This document shows, piece by piece, positions 42,766-52,288 of a stretch of 56,944 bases of DNA. Source of the DNA: Ardenticatenaceae bacterium (GTDB taxonomy: Bacteria > Chloroflexota > Anaerolineae > Promineifilales > Promineifilaceae); NCBI GenBank assembly GCA_030065875.1, contig JASJCR010000028.1, positions 1 through 56,944 on the forward strand, in the 5' to 3' direction. Positions within the stretch are counted from its first letter, which is position 1. The number at the start of each line of letters is the position of its first letter. The translations under genes were made by a program, and so were the position numbers. Under the pieces are notes generated by a model. That model was not told the DNA's origin, did not search any database, and saw only the letters and a program-made list of their open reading frames with translations.

Positions 42766-43576
42766 TTCCTGTGAAGCCGCCCAGCCCTTTTTGGATGGCC
42801 GCCAAATAGGCATCATGTAATTTTCCATTGCTGACCAGACAATCCATTTGCTGCCAGTGCCACGGATCCCCGGCAAAATTGGTGATCTGGCCACCGGCTT
42901 CCTGGACGATAAGCGCCCCGGCCGCGACATCCCACGGATGCAGATTGATGTTCATATACCCATCAAGCCGGCCGGCAGCCACCCACGACATCGACAGAGC
43001 GGCAGATCCAATTGCTCGTATTGTTTTGACTTCATGAGCCAAGATCCCAAGAATGTTCAAGGTGGCTTGACGCGTTTCCCGGCCGTGGGACCAGTCAAGC
43101 GAAAAAACCGATTCAATCGGATTTTTTGTTAGTGCAGAAAAAATTGGGTGTCCATTTAATTTCGCCCCGGCCCCTTTGCGAGCGCTAAATACCTCTTGGC
43201 GTACCGGATCATAAACAACCCCCACTTCAACGGAGAGGGTCAGACCCTGCCGACGTGCGACCCCAATTGAAACGGAGAAATTGGGCATTTGCCTGCTGTA
43301 GTTACTCGTCCCGTCAATTGGATCAATAATCCAGATAATTTCTCCTTCCTGGGGCAGGGTTTCATCATCTTCCTCTGTCAAAAATCCATGGCTGGGAAAA
43401 ATGCGGCGGATTTCTTGGGTGATGAGGCGTTGGGAGGCAAAATCGGCATCGGTGACTATATCTCGAAAGCCTTTGCGGGTTAATTCTCGTGGTTCTTCCC
43501 ATAATCGACGAAGCAACTTACCGGAAGATAGGGCTACATTTTCGGCCACTTTGAGAATTTCTGCATTGGAGGTCAT
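42761..43576 (-). CDS. Inositol-monophosphatase-family phosphatase
   Basis: The protein has 271 residues. The metal-dependent phosphatase motifs are all present: Glu residues in LTEEDD (about 66-71), DPIDGTSNY with Asp85 and Asp88, and HPWDVAAG with the third Asp near the end. The family removes phosphate from inositol-1-phosphate, PAP/3'-phosphoadenosine, fructose-1,6-bisphosphate or NADP; the subgroup here is not decided by sequence alone. It is transcribed toward the serine genes but ends with its own terminator-like hairpin, and a separate terminator lies upstream, so it looks monocistronic. Confidence 0.92.
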   Translation of the reverse strand: MTSNAEILKVAENVALSSGKLLRRLWEEPRELTRKGFRDIVTDADFASQRLITQEIRRIFPSHGFLTEEDDETLPQEGEIIWIIDPIDGTSNYSRQMPNFSVSIGVARRQGLTLSVEVGVVYDPVRQEVFSARKGAGAKLNGHPIFSALTKNPIESVFSLDWSHGRETRQATLNILGILAHEVKTIRAIGSAALSMSWVAAGRLDGYMNINLHPWDVAAGALIVQEAGGQITNFAGDPWHWQQMDCLVSNGKLHDAYLAAIQKGLGGFTGK

Positions 43577-43595
43577 ATAGATAAAAATCTGCGTG

Positions 43596-43634
43596 AAAAA
43601 AAGCCCTGACTATTATAACAGAGTCTAGGGCTTT
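43596..43634 (-). terminator. Intrinsic terminator of the phosphorelay operon
   Basis: On the minus strand AAAGCCCT-AGACT (43634-43622) pairs with AGTC-AGGGCTTT (43611-43600) around a roughly 10-base loop with one bulge, followed by a seven-base T-run (43602-43596). It closes the five-gene regulatory cluster transcribed from 51629. Confidence 0.8.
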
Positions 43635-43736
43635 AAATTGGTAATATGAATCTCGATGAAACGCGCACTACCATGTGAATTCTATCACAACCTCCGCTGC
43701 GTCCCAACCTGATTTTGCCTATTTTTCTGAGAAAAA

Positions 43737-45026
43737 TTAATCATCACCGTCTTGTTCAGAAGTGTCAAGCGGCAGGAGGACATTAAATGTGCTCCCGGGT
43801 GGATTTTTTTCATCTCGCCCTTTGCTTTCGACCCAAATCCGGCCGCGATGCGCTTCGATAACTCCTCTGGCGATCGGCAGGCCCAATCCGATGCCCCCTC
43901 CCTGAAAGTTCGACTTGCTGGTGGAGTGATTCTGAATAGACCCTAAAATATGGAATTGATCAAAAATACGCCGTTGTTCATCCAGTGGAATGCCAATTCC
44001 GGTGTCTTTAATCATGATGCTGACTGAATCGGTCATGGCTTTGACAACAATTTGAATAATTCCGTTATCCGGGGTGAATTTAATTGCGTTGCCAATGATA
44101 TTCCCCAAAGCGATTTTGAGCTGCACCCCATCTCCCTGAATCATGGGAACATCATCAAGACCCACCAAAGAAATGTTTAAATCGCGACTTTCACAAAGTT
44201 CTTTTTTATCTTCCAGGATTTCCTTGATCAAAACGCTTAACAACACCGGCCCAATGGCCAATTCCAATGCGCCGGAGGCGATTCGGGAAACGCTGATAAT
44301 TTCATTGATGACCGTTGAGAGGCGATTGATGCCCTTGGTTAATCCGCCGGTGACGTAGAGAAGCTGGTCGTTGCCCTCTTTTTGAGCCTGTTTGGCATAA
44401 TCTTGCAGCAGGTGGGAGTAGCCATTGATCAGGGTTAACGGGGTGCGCAGCTCGTGAGAAACCAGAATGATAAAATCGCTTTTCATGCGATCTAATTCTC
44501 TCAGCTGATGATTGGCTTCCTGCAGCTCGCGGATTTTGTTTTCCAGATTGGTAACCAGCTGTTGGGCATAGAGCTTGAGCTGTTCACTTTCCTCACCGGC
44601 CTCCAGCGTATCTGCATGGCCTTCTAGAAAGGTGTTGACCTGGTCTGGAAAGCGAGAAATATCAATCGGTTTGGTTAAGAAGCCGTTGCAGCCGGCCGCC
44701 AAAGCCTGGGCTCGACTATCCGGCGAGGTGTTGGCCGTCAGAGCGATGATCGGCGTTTTTGAAAAATGAGGCATGCTGCGCAGCCGTGTGGTAATTTGTT
44801 TGCCGTCCATAGTCGGCAAATTGATATCCATGAGGATCAGCTGTGGCAGCTCGCGCATAGCCATTTCAATGCCTTCAAAACCGTCGTTGGCAATTAAGAC
44901 ATGATAATCTCTTTTTCCTAAAACGCGCTGTACAAGCTTCTGATTGGCTAAGTTGTCTTCGATGTATAATATTTTGGTATGATCAGTCACGCGTACTTTG
45001 CCCCGTGTAATTTTTGGGGAGATCAA
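43737..45026 (-). CDS. Receiver-histidine kinase hybrid (last gene of the phosphorelay operon)
   Basis: The protein has 429 residues. A receiver domain (about 15-135; YIEDN, phospho-Asp67 in LILMDINLPTMDG, Thr in ALTAN, Lys in LTKPID) leads into a coiled linker and a kinase core. The H box is VSHELRTPLTLING (His191), the N box NIIGNAIKFTPDN, G1 KDTGIGIP and G2 GGIGLGLPIA. Having the receiver before the kinase suggests that it is switched by an upstream kinase in the same operon. Its start is 21 bases after the threonine-synthase/receiver stop; a GTG at 44990 is an alternative start. There is no membrane segment, so it acts in the cytosol. Confidence 0.9.
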   Translation of the reverse strand: MISPKITRGKVRVTDHTKILYIEDNLANQKLVQRVLGKRDYHVLIANDGFEGIEMAMRELPQLILMDINLPTMDGKQITTRLRSMPHFSKTPIIALTANTSPDSRAQALAAGCNGFLTKPIDISRFPDQVNTFLEGHADTLEAGEESEQLKLYAQQLVTNLENKIRELQEANHQLRELDRMKSDFIILVSHELRTPLTLINGYSHLLQDYAKQAQKEGNDQLLYVTGGLTKGINRLSTVINEIISVSRIASGALELAIGPVLLSVLIKEILEDKKELCESRDLNISLVGLDDVPMIQGDGVQLKIALGNIIGNAIKFTPDNGIIQIVVKAMTDSVSIMIKDTGIGIPLDEQRRIFDQFHILGSIQNHSTSKSNFQGGGIGLGLPIARGVIEAHRGRIWVESKGRDEKNPPGSTFNVLLPLDTSEQDGDD

Positions 45027-45047
45027 TCATCTTGACGATTACATTTG

Positions 45048-46745
45048 CTATTTAAGGACCCGAGCAATATCTTTGATTAAATCCGCGTCCATAAAATCCC
45101 CTTTTGGTAACAGTCTCTTTATTTTACCGTTTAATCGGCGATGCTCAATAGGAGACAATTCCTTAGCGGTGATAACAATGATAGGAATATCGCGTAATTT
45201 GGGGTCACTTTTTAGAGCTTCAACGACGGCAAAGCCATCCATTTCAGGCATCATCAAATCCAAGATGATTAAATTTGGCTGGTTTTTGCGAATTAATTCC
45301 AGCCCTTCACGGCCGTTTTGGGCTTCATCGATGTAAAACTCCCCCTGCGCTTGCAAAATCCGCCGGATCAGGCGGGCCGCATCGAGATTATCTTCCAGAA
45401 TGGCGATGCGCCGAATACGGCCGTCTAATTTCTCAAGAGCGGTCAATAAACCATCTTCGTGCGCATGGTAGGTCGAGTTCATTTCGCGAGCGAATGAATC
45501 CCCCAAAATGTGCTTCTCAACCGGGAAGGTGTGACCGGAACAGTTAACCACGACCGTTTCTTCCGGCTTGATCACCCCTTCGCGAATTAAATTGATTAAC
45601 CCGGCAAAGGTGACCGCGGTAGCCGGTTCAACCGAGAAGCCATCCATCTGGGCCAATACTTTGAGTGCTCTAAACGCCTCGGCATCGGAGACGCTGCGAA
45701 TGGTGCCCCCATATTGGTCAATTAACTCAACCAAAACTTCGTACGCCTGCCCCGGAATACCGGTGGCCAGCGTGGCGATATCGGTGACCGGCTGCATGAC
45801 GTTTTCCGGCGTCGAGAGCCCTTTTTCAAAAGCGATGGCCATGGGGGCACAGCCGCTGACCTGAAAGCAGCCCAATTTCGGCCGTTTATCGACCATCCCC
45901 ATCGCTTCCAGCTCCGCAAACCCTTTCATTACCCCAACCGGCCCCATACCCCCGCTCACCGCCTGTAAAAACCAGTCAGGAGAAGCAAACGGGGTGACCT
46001 CAAAGGTGTTCATCGGGTTTTTCTGGTGTTCGATACGACCCAACTGTTCTGCTAGCTCAAAGGCAACCGTTTTCATCGCTTCTTTGGCGGCAATCGCCTT
46101 GATTCCGCGATCGAGAAAGATGTTGCGGTTGGCGGCAAACTCGGCCGCAATCTTTTTGGCTTCGTCATACGTGCCGGCTACTTTAATGATCTCGGTGCCG
46201 TAAATCGCCGCTTCCCGCATTTTTTCCGGGGGGACCGAGCTGGTTACAAACGCCCACAGCTTAATTCCAGCTCGGGCGCAGTAGGCTGAATACGCGATGG
46301 CCACATTTCCGGTTGAGGCGACGACCGCTTCGGTGATGCCGGCCTCTTTCATGGCGCTGACGGCGATGGCCGCCTGGCGATCCTTAAATGAACCGGTGGG
46401 TCCCTGTCGCTCGTCTTTGATGTATATATTTGGATGACCGAGCATCAGGCCTAAATTGCGGGCCCGAATTAAAGGGGTCCACCCTTCGCCAAAGGAAACG
46501 ACGTGGTCGAGGTTTTGAATCGGCAGTAATTCATGATAGCGCCACAGCGTTGCTTCTCGCTGACGCAGCTCTTGCGACCAGATATCGGCCGTTTCAGCCA
46601 GGTCATAAACCGCATCAAGCCAGCCTTGTTGGCAGGTAGGGCAGGCCGGGAGGGGGCCGTCATAGTCGGTGATAGCGCCACAGGCTCGGCACTGCATGCC
46701 AATATCTTTTTGTTTTGTCTTTAACGCGGGCGTCATTGTCTTCAT
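45048..46745 (-). CDS. Threonine synthase fused to a response-regulator receiver domain
   Basis: The protein has 565 residues. A small Zn-ribbon (Cys19/22, Cys35/38) leads into a threonine-synthase-type PLP enzyme (about 75-430) with FGEGWTPLIRARNLG, GPTGSFKDRQ (PLP Lys121), STGNVAIA (phosphate loop region), SGGMGPVGVMKGF and VVVNCSGH. From about 444 a complete receiver domain follows: acidic pair Glu451-Asp452, phospho-acceptor Asp496 in LIILDLMMPEMDG, Thr526 in VITAKE and Lys548 in LLPKGD. Threonine synthase makes threonine from O-phosphohomoserine. The gene overlaps the upstream giant kinase by four bases (ATGA, 46742-46745). Phosphorylation-controlled catalysis is inferred, not shown. Confidence 0.9.
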   Translation of the reverse strand: MKTMTPALKTKQKDIGMQCRACGAITDYDGPLPACPTCQQGWLDAVYDLAETADIWSQELRQREATLWRYHELLPIQNLDHVVSFGEGWTPLIRARNLGLMLGHPNIYIKDERQGPTGSFKDRQAAIAVSAMKEAGITEAVVASTGNVAIAYSAYCARAGIKLWAFVTSSVPPEKMREAAIYGTEIIKVAGTYDEAKKIAAEFAANRNIFLDRGIKAIAAKEAMKTVAFELAEQLGRIEHQKNPMNTFEVTPFASPDWFLQAVSGGMGPVGVMKGFAELEAMGMVDKRPKLGCFQVSGCAPMAIAFEKGLSTPENVMQPVTDIATLATGIPGQAYEVLVELIDQYGGTIRSVSDAEAFRALKVLAQMDGFSVEPATAVTFAGLINLIREGVIKPEETVVVNCSGHTFPVEKHILGDSFAREMNSTYHAHEDGLLTALEKLDGRIRRIAILEDNLDAARLIRRILQAQGEFYIDEAQNGREGLELIRKNQPNLIILDLMMPEMDGFAVVEALKSDPKLRDIPIIVITAKELSPIEHRRLNGKIKRLLPKGDFMDADLIKDIARVLK

Positions 46746-49700
46746 GATGTTTTATTTATTAATTCCATTACTTTGGTCAAATCATCCGAAATGATCGGCT
46801 TGGTCAGGGCCATCTGAGCCCCGTGTTTTTCAGCTTCACTTTGTGAAATGTCTACCGAACAAACAATCACCGGTAGGGATTTGAGATTCGGTTGACTGCG
46901 TATTTCTTGTAAAACATCCCAACCCGATGTTTCCGGCATGTGAATGTCGAGTAAAACGAGGCCAAAATCTTCCGGCCGATTGCTTAGCTGGGCCAACGCC
47001 TCTCCACCGTTATGGGCCGTGACAATTTCGTTGGGCAGATGACCGAGATTTCGCTGATAAAAGGACAAGATCCCCGGTTCATCATCGACGAGTAAAATCG
47101 CCGGAGCGGCTTCTCCGTTTTCCTGCCCGCTGCCGACTGCTGCTTCCGGCAATGAGGTGACCCCGTTTTGACCATGGTTTTCAACCTGCCCATTTTGATG
47201 AGCTGCGGGGACCAGGGGCCGCGTGTGTCGTTTTAAAAACATCTGCTCGTTTTCCTGTTTAATTGGGAGCAAGACGTAAAAGGTGCTGCCTTCTTGCAGC
47301 GTACTTTCCACCCACACACGGCCGTTGTGGAGCTGTACCAATTCGTGCACAATAGGCAACCCCAAACCGGTGCCGTCCTTGGCTCTAGTGGGTGAGGCGT
47401 CAATTTGTTCAAATTTGGCAAACAGACGGGGAAAATCGTCTTCTTCGATTCCCACACCCGTATCTGCGACTGAGAGCTGCACAAATTCACCCGGCTGCTC
47501 ATCCTCATCAAACCCGGTTAGCGTGGTGATTTTTAACGTAATTTGCCCTTCCTCGGTAAATTTGGCCGCATTGGAGAGCAAGTTGAGCAAAATTTGCCGC
47601 AGTCGCATTTGATCCGCTTCGATATCGGGCAGATCAGCATCAATTTCCCACTTGAGTTCAATCGATTTGTCGCGTACCAATCCGCGGGCGGTGGCCAAAA
47701 CGCTCTCGGCGATTTGATTGAGATTGACGGTTTCGATGACCAGACCCATTTTGCCTGCATCGAGTTTTGCCAGGTCGAGAATATCGTTAATTAGGTTTAA
47801 CAGGTGAAGGCCGCTGTTGTAAATAGAGCTCAAGTCCTCTTCTTGAGAATCGGTGATCGGACCGTCTATTCCTTTGAGAATAAGACGTGAAAAACCGATA
47901 ATTGAGTTTAACGGCGTGCGCAGTTCATGGGACATATTGGCCAGGAACTGGGTTTTCATTTTGTCAAGTTCCTGGAGTTTATCATTGGCCGCCTGAATCT
48001 GATCAAAGAGCCGGCCGTTTTCAATTGTGGCCGCCAGGCTGATGCAGACCGTTTGTAAAACGCGCAAATCCCGTTGTGAAAACCGATTTTCCAGCGGATG
48101 ACCGGCCGTTAAGAAACCTATCGTATGCTGTCCAATGGACAGCGGGAGCACGATTTCGGCCGGACATTCCGGATAAAAGCGGTAAATAATGTCGTGACTT
48201 TTTGTGTCGGTGTCCAGCCAAACCGGCTGGTTTTGCTGTAGAAGTTTTTTGGTGAGGGCAATCGGTAATTCATCCTGATATTTGGGTAGGTGTGGCAGCT
48301 CGCCCACCGCATTAATCAGGGACAGAATATCCCCTTGGTCGATTAGCACAATACCCAAATGGGCCTGGCGAAGCGATCGATGAAGGGTGCGAACGGTATT
48401 AGAGATGCGATCATCGGCCGAGACGCTGGAAGCCACCGCCTGGGTGACGTTAAAAAGGGCTCGCAGTTCAGCTACATTTTCCTGAGTTTCTTGCAGCAAG
48501 CGGGCGTTGGAAAGCCCCAGGGCGGTTTGATTGGTCACTGCCCTTAGCAGCTGCAGCTCTTCAGGCACAAAGCGATCAACCCCACCCGAACCGAGCAGGA
48601 TAAACCCTTTTTGCCCATTTTCCTTACTAAAAGCGGCAAAAGCCAGATGCTGCAGCTTGGCGTGGGTCAGATTAAAGGCGCGGCTCATAATGGCAAATTC
48701 GCGATCGTGGAGACGCGCGGTTTTTATCTCTTCCGATCGGAAGAGCCAGGCAGATACTTTTTGGCCAATCGTGATCGGTTTAATTTTCTGCTCCACCCCG
48801 TCATTGATGTGAAGCAGGGGGACCATCTTGTCATTTTTCACGTCTCCCATCAGAAAAATGTCGTGAGGGATGAGGGTTTGCAGGTCACTTTGAACGATGG
48901 CCGCAATTTCCGCCTCATTGAGCGTGCTGGCGATGCGGGCCCCAATTTGGTTAATGGCAACCAGCTCCTGCGCCCGTTTAAGGGCTTCATCAAAAAGCAC
49001 CATGTTTTCGAAGGTGATGATAAACTGCTCGGCCGTCGTCCGGGCGAACCGTCGCTGCACTTCACCTGGCTCCCAATGCGGATTCAGTGAATCCAGGGTA
49101 ATAAACCCGATCAGCTTGAACTGGCTGTAGGCGGGGATGGCCAACGAGCTTTCGATCCCATAAGGTCTTAAATAGCGGTTAATGATTTCCTGGGAAGTCT
49201 GCTGCTCGCTGCGGTTGATCAAGATCATTTGCCGATTTTCGCGCAGGTGATTGATCAACGGATCTTGATCCACGTTAAACGACGTTTGTCCCTCGGCTAT
49301 TGGTTGATGGGAGGCGATAATATACGCTTCATCGTGCTCTTTTTCATCAAGGAGGAAGATCCGGCACTGCTCAACCTGCGTATAGCGAACAATTTCGTCC
49401 ACGGTGATACGGGCCACGTGCTCCTGGGAGATCGCTTGAGAGAGCGTGCGGCTCAAATCGTACAGGGCGCTGGTTTCCCGGATTAGCTCCAGATTGATTA
49501 ACACCGATGTCGCCTGACGGGCCAGAGCGGATACGGGCTCGATGATTTCTCGCGGCTGCGGATTGATCTGCTTCAAACCCAGGACGATCGTGCCCAACCA
49601 TTCTCGATTTTTCTGCAGGGGAATCAAAAGTACCTGGGATAGCTTGTTATAGGCGAGCCAGCTGTTCACCTCGGCCGGCAATTCCTCGGCGTGACGACGA

Positions 49701-50698
49701 TAGTCGATTAAGTCATGAACCTGGAGAAACGCTTTTGGCAATATAGCCCCGATTGATTCATTGGAAGGGACAATCTTCAGTTCGTTGCTGGCGTAGGCAA
49801 TTGAAAGGGGAGCGATCAGGGAGATAAAATCAAATTGACCACTTTTTTCGGCAAAATCATGCAGGGTATCGTAAACCGCATCTTTTGTTTCCGCTCCGAT
49901 CAGCCGCTGCTCCGCCTGATTCATGTGATCGCTGATGTGAATTTGGGATTCGAGCTGTGTAAACAGATCTGAATTGTCGAGGGCGATGGCGATTTGATCG
50001 CACATCGTCTGCAGGACGCGCACGAGGGCGGCATTAAATTTGCCGGTTTCAACGCTTTGGGCGGTGACCGCCCCCAAAACCCGGCCGCGGGCGCGCAGCG
50101 GCATGGCAATTTCGGAGCGGGTATCCGGTAATAGCGGATTGGCAAACCAATCTGCAGCCAGCAAAACATCTTGATGAACGCGCGGTTGACCGTCGGCGAC
50201 AGCCCCTCCGATCAGCGATTTCCCGCCGATTTCCAGCCGGTGCCCCTGGGCGATTTGTTCCGCTCCGGCCCGGCCGGTACCCGCCCGCAGGTGAGCATAA
50301 CCCTCGGTTTCGTCTGAAAGAAAAATGCCGACATAATACAGCCCAAAACGCTCCTGCATTAAGTCGATTGTTTTTTGCAGGAGGGCATCCCGGTCTAAAA
50401 GAGAGCCGAGATCCGCGGCCAGCTCGGCGGCCGTTTGCAGCTGAATGCGGAGATTTTCTTGTTCTGCCAGGCGGTTCATGACCTGATAACCCAATATTGT
50501 GGTGGCGAGGATGCCGATCGCGGAAACCACGAGCCAAACCACCCCCCAGGTCGCATTTGAAGAATAAATCTGGTTGAGGTTGGTTAACCACAAGGCAACA
50601 AAAGCAAACCAGCAGATGAGGATCGTGGTTGTGGCCCTCAAGCGCCAGGTTGAAAAGGGTTGCCGAAATTTGGCAAGAAGCTGCCTAAAATATTGCAT
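46742..50698 (-). CDS. Giant multi-GAF hybrid histidine kinase with C-terminal receiver
   Basis: The protein has about 1318 residues. Two membrane helices (about 24-43 and 53-75) are followed by about five GAF-like sensor domains (about 85-905, with repeats such as SSLAIPAYSQFKLIGFITLDS). The kinase core comes next: H box MSHELRTPLNSIIGF (His924), N box NLLSNAAKFTEEG, G1 ADTGVGIEE and G2 GTGLGLPIVHEL. A poly-Gln/Ala linker leads to a receiver (AILLVDDEPG, Asp1251 in LVLLDIHMPETSG). It is the only gene of the operon with membrane helices, so it is the likely input. The ATG at 50698 is used; a TTG at 50755 with GGGGAAGAG upstream would overlap the preceding gene by 16 bases. Confidence 0.9.
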   Translation of the reverse strand: MQYFRQLLAKFRQPFSTWRLRATTTILICWFAFVALWLTNLNQIYSSNATWGVVWLVVSAIGILATTILGYQVMNRLAEQENLRIQLQTAAELAADLGSLLDRDALLQKTIDLMQERFGLYYVGIFLSDETEGYAHLRAGTGRAGAEQIAQGHRLEIGGKSLIGGAVADGQPRVHQDVLLAADWFANPLLPDTRSEIAMPLRARGRVLGAVTAQSVETGKFNAALVRVLQTMCDQIAIALDNSDLFTQLESQIHISDHMNQAEQRLIGAETKDAVYDTLHDFAEKSGQFDFISLIAPLSIAYASNELKIVPSNESIGAILPKAFLQVHDLIDYRRHAEELPAEVNSWLAYNKLSQVLLIPLQKNREWLGTIVLGLKQINPQPREIIEPVSALARQATSVLINLELIRETSALYDLSRTLSQAISQEHVARITVDEIVRYTQVEQCRIFLLDEKEHDEAYIIASHQPIAEGQTSFNVDQDPLINHLRENRQMILINRSEQQTSQEIINRYLRPYGIESSLAIPAYSQFKLIGFITLDSLNPHWEPGEVQRRFARTTAEQFIITFENMVLFDEALKRAQELVAINQIGARIASTLNEAEIAAIVQSDLQTLIPHDIFLMGDVKNDKMVPLLHINDGVEQKIKPITIGQKVSAWLFRSEEIKTARLHDREFAIMSRAFNLTHAKLQHLAFAAFSKENGQKGFILLGSGGVDRFVPEELQLLRAVTNQTALGLSNARLLQETQENVAELRALFNVTQAVASSVSADDRISNTVRTLHRSLRQAHLGIVLIDQGDILSLINAVGELPHLPKYQDELPIALTKKLLQQNQPVWLDTDTKSHDIIYRFYPECPAEIVLPLSIGQHTIGFLTAGHPLENRFSQRDLRVLQTVCISLAATIENGRLFDQIQAANDKLQELDKMKTQFLANMSHELRTPLNSIIGFSRLILKGIDGPITDSQEEDLSSIYNSGLHLLNLINDILDLAKLDAGKMGLVIETVNLNQIAESVLATARGLVRDKSIELKWEIDADLPDIEADQMRLRQILLNLLSNAAKFTEEGQITLKITTLTGFDEDEQPGEFVQLSVADTGVGIEEDDFPRLFAKFEQIDASPTRAKDGTGLGLPIVHELVQLHNGRVWVESTLQEGSTFYVLLPIKQENEQMFLKRHTRPLVPAAHQNGQVENHGQNGVTSLPEAAVGSGQENGEAAPAILLVDDEPGILSFYQRNLGHLPNEIVTAHNGGEALAQLSNRPEDFGLVLLDIHMPETSGWDVLQEIRSQPNLKSLPVIVCSVDISQSEAEKHGAQMALTKPIISDDLTKVMELINKTS

Positions 50699-50739
50699 GA
50701 TAGGTTTGTAGGCTGGTTTGATTGAATCGAACCGCTGGG

Positions 50740-51204
50740 TTAACCGAGCTCCCAAATCTCTTCCCCGGCCAGGAGCCGGCGAATTTGATCCGGGAATTTG
50801 TCTGGATCTAGCGGTTTGGCTAAAAAGCCATCGAATCCCGATTCACGCGACCGGTGCATTTCTTCGGCACTGGCCTGAGCAGTGACGACAACGACCCGAG
50901 TATTTTGCAGGTTTGGATCTCGGCGAATTTGCTGCAGCGCTTCGTATCCATCTTCATGTGGCAGGCGTAGATCCATTAAAATCAAATCAACACGAGGCAT
51001 CGTGTTGGCAAAATCAACGACACCCCAACCGGTTGTCTTCCATTCACAATTTTGCACCCCCATAAAGGCCAGAAGACGCGCAATTAAAACGAAATTTGGA
51101 ACGTTGTCTTCTACCACCAGAACATAGGCGTCTTCTGGGGCGATCACCGGTTTAGAGTTTTGTGTTTCTTGAGTCATATCAGTCACAGGTGAATTTTTTA
51201 TCAT
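50740..51204 (-). CDS. Single-domain response regulator
   Basis: The protein has 154 residues consisting of one receiver domain after a roughly 25-residue tail. Key residues are VVEDN, the phospho-acceptor Asp in LILMDLRLPHEDG, Thr in VVTAQ and Lys in LAKPLD. There is no output domain, so it would act by docking or as a phosphotransfer intermediate, in the manner of Spo0F, DivK or CheY. It begins as ATGA overlapping the stop of the first receiver gene (51201-51204) and is followed by the giant kinase. Confidence 0.92.
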   Translation of the reverse strand: MIKNSPVTDMTQETQNSKPVIAPEDAYVLVVEDNVPNFVLIARLLAFMGVQNCEWKTTGWGVVDFANTMPRVDLILMDLRLPHEDGYEALQQIRRDPNLQNTRVVVVTAQASAEEMHRSRESGFDGFLAKPLDPDKFPDQIRRLLAGEEIWELG

Positions 51205-51629
51205 GAACCCCCCACTTCAAGGTTAAACTTTGATTTTGCAGGGGTACGTGCACGATTGAGAAAGAATAATACTTCAGATGGAAAACGATCAATATTAATT
51301 GGCTTCCTAATATACCCGTTACACCCTGCATCGAGCGACTTTTCTTCATCACCTTTCATCGCGTGAGCGGTTAAAGCGATGATCGGAATATCGGCCATGC
51401 CCTGTTTGCGGCGCAACAATTTGGTTGCCTCATACCCATCCATGTGGGGCATCCCGATATCCATTAAAACCAGGTCCGGCGTCTTGTCATCTACAAAAGA
51501 GAGCCCGCTTGGACCATCCGGCACGGCATGAATTTCAAATCCGGCGGCCGTCAACACTTTCTGAACGAGTTTACGGTTGTCCTGATTGTCTTCGATGTAT
51601 AGGATAATAGGCGTGTGTTCATTGAACAT
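51201..51629 (-). CDS. Single-domain response regulator (first gene of the phosphorelay operon)
   Basis: The protein has 142 residues and is one receiver domain: ILYIEDNQDN, the phospho-acceptor Asp in LVLMDIGMPHMDG, Thr in ALTAHAM and Lys in IRKPIN. It resembles the DivK/PleD-type receivers that follow hybrid kinases. A TATAAT hexamer lies one base before the ATG on the minus strand, too close to be its own -10, and no strong ribosome site is visible. Four other signalling genes follow in the same direction with overlaps or short gaps. Confidence 0.92.
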   Translation of the reverse strand: MFNEHTPIILYIEDNQDNRKLVQKVLTAAGFEIHAVPDGPSGLSFVDDKTPDLVLMDIGMPHMDGYEATKLLRRKQGMADIPIIALTAHAMKGDEEKSLDAGCNGYIRKPINIDRFPSEVLFFLNRARTPAKSKFNLEVGGS

Positions 51630-51784
51630 GATTATATCTCGTTCTTCTTATAATAAAATCAAGTTGGCTGCACCGCGTAAATGCTTTTGCATGATAGCTT
51701 ACAATCATTTACTTGTCAGTTTATTTTTGCGCCTTCTTCACCAAATTTTAGAGGGAAATTGAACTATAAATCAAGGGATTTCAC

Positions 51785-52288
51785 GTGAAAAAATCAAGAA
51801 ACAACAAAACTTTGGCTGAAAAAGTACTAATGGGCTATGGGATAAGCCACACAGTTCATTTGTACAATAATCAGGAACGGGATGCTGTAAAGGTGGCTTC
51901 ACTTATCGGGGTTCCTGCGGGCCAATTATTTAAATCGTTGATCGTGCTGCGTGAACGGGGGAAACCGCTGTTGGTCATGGTGCCGGCCGATCGACAATTG
52001 GACCTCAAGAAGCTGGCCCGGGCGATTGGCGAGAAGAAGCTTAAAATGGCCACGCACGCCGAGGCCGAAAAGCGGACTCGCTTAAAAGTTGGCGGGATTT
52101 CACCGCTGGTATTACTAAACCACGGATTTGAGATGGTGATCGACCAATCGTGTCACCGTTGGGAAACGATTTTTTTAAGCGCCGGCCGCAAAGGGATTAA
52201 TTTGGAGATCCCGGTTGCCGGGGTTCTTGAAGTGACGGCACCAAAAATTCTTGAACTCCTTGCGGATCGGCTTAATTCTTACGATTGA
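51785..52288 (+). CDS. ybaK: Cys-tRNA(Pro)/Cys-tRNA(Cys) deacylase, YbaK/EbsC family
   Basis: The protein has 167 residues. The YbaK fold is marked by KSLIVLRERGKPLLVMVP, DLKKLARAIGEKKLKMA and the GGISPLVLLN motif of the Cys-type deacylases. It clears cysteine mis-loaded onto tRNA(Pro) in trans to prolyl-tRNA synthetase. The GTG start at 51785 is supported by AAGGGA eight bases upstream. Its 3' end overlaps the convergent polyprenyl synthase gene by 17 bases (52272-52288), so the two transcripts are antisense there. Confidence 0.93.
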   Translation: MKKSRNNKTLAEKVLMGYGISHTVHLYNNQERDAVKVASLIGVPAGQLFKSLIVLRERGKPLLVMVPADRQLDLKKLARAIGEKKLKMATHAEAEKRTRLKVGGISPLVLLNHGFEMVIDQSCHRWETIFLSAGRKGINLEIPVAGVLEVTAPKILELLADRLNSYD

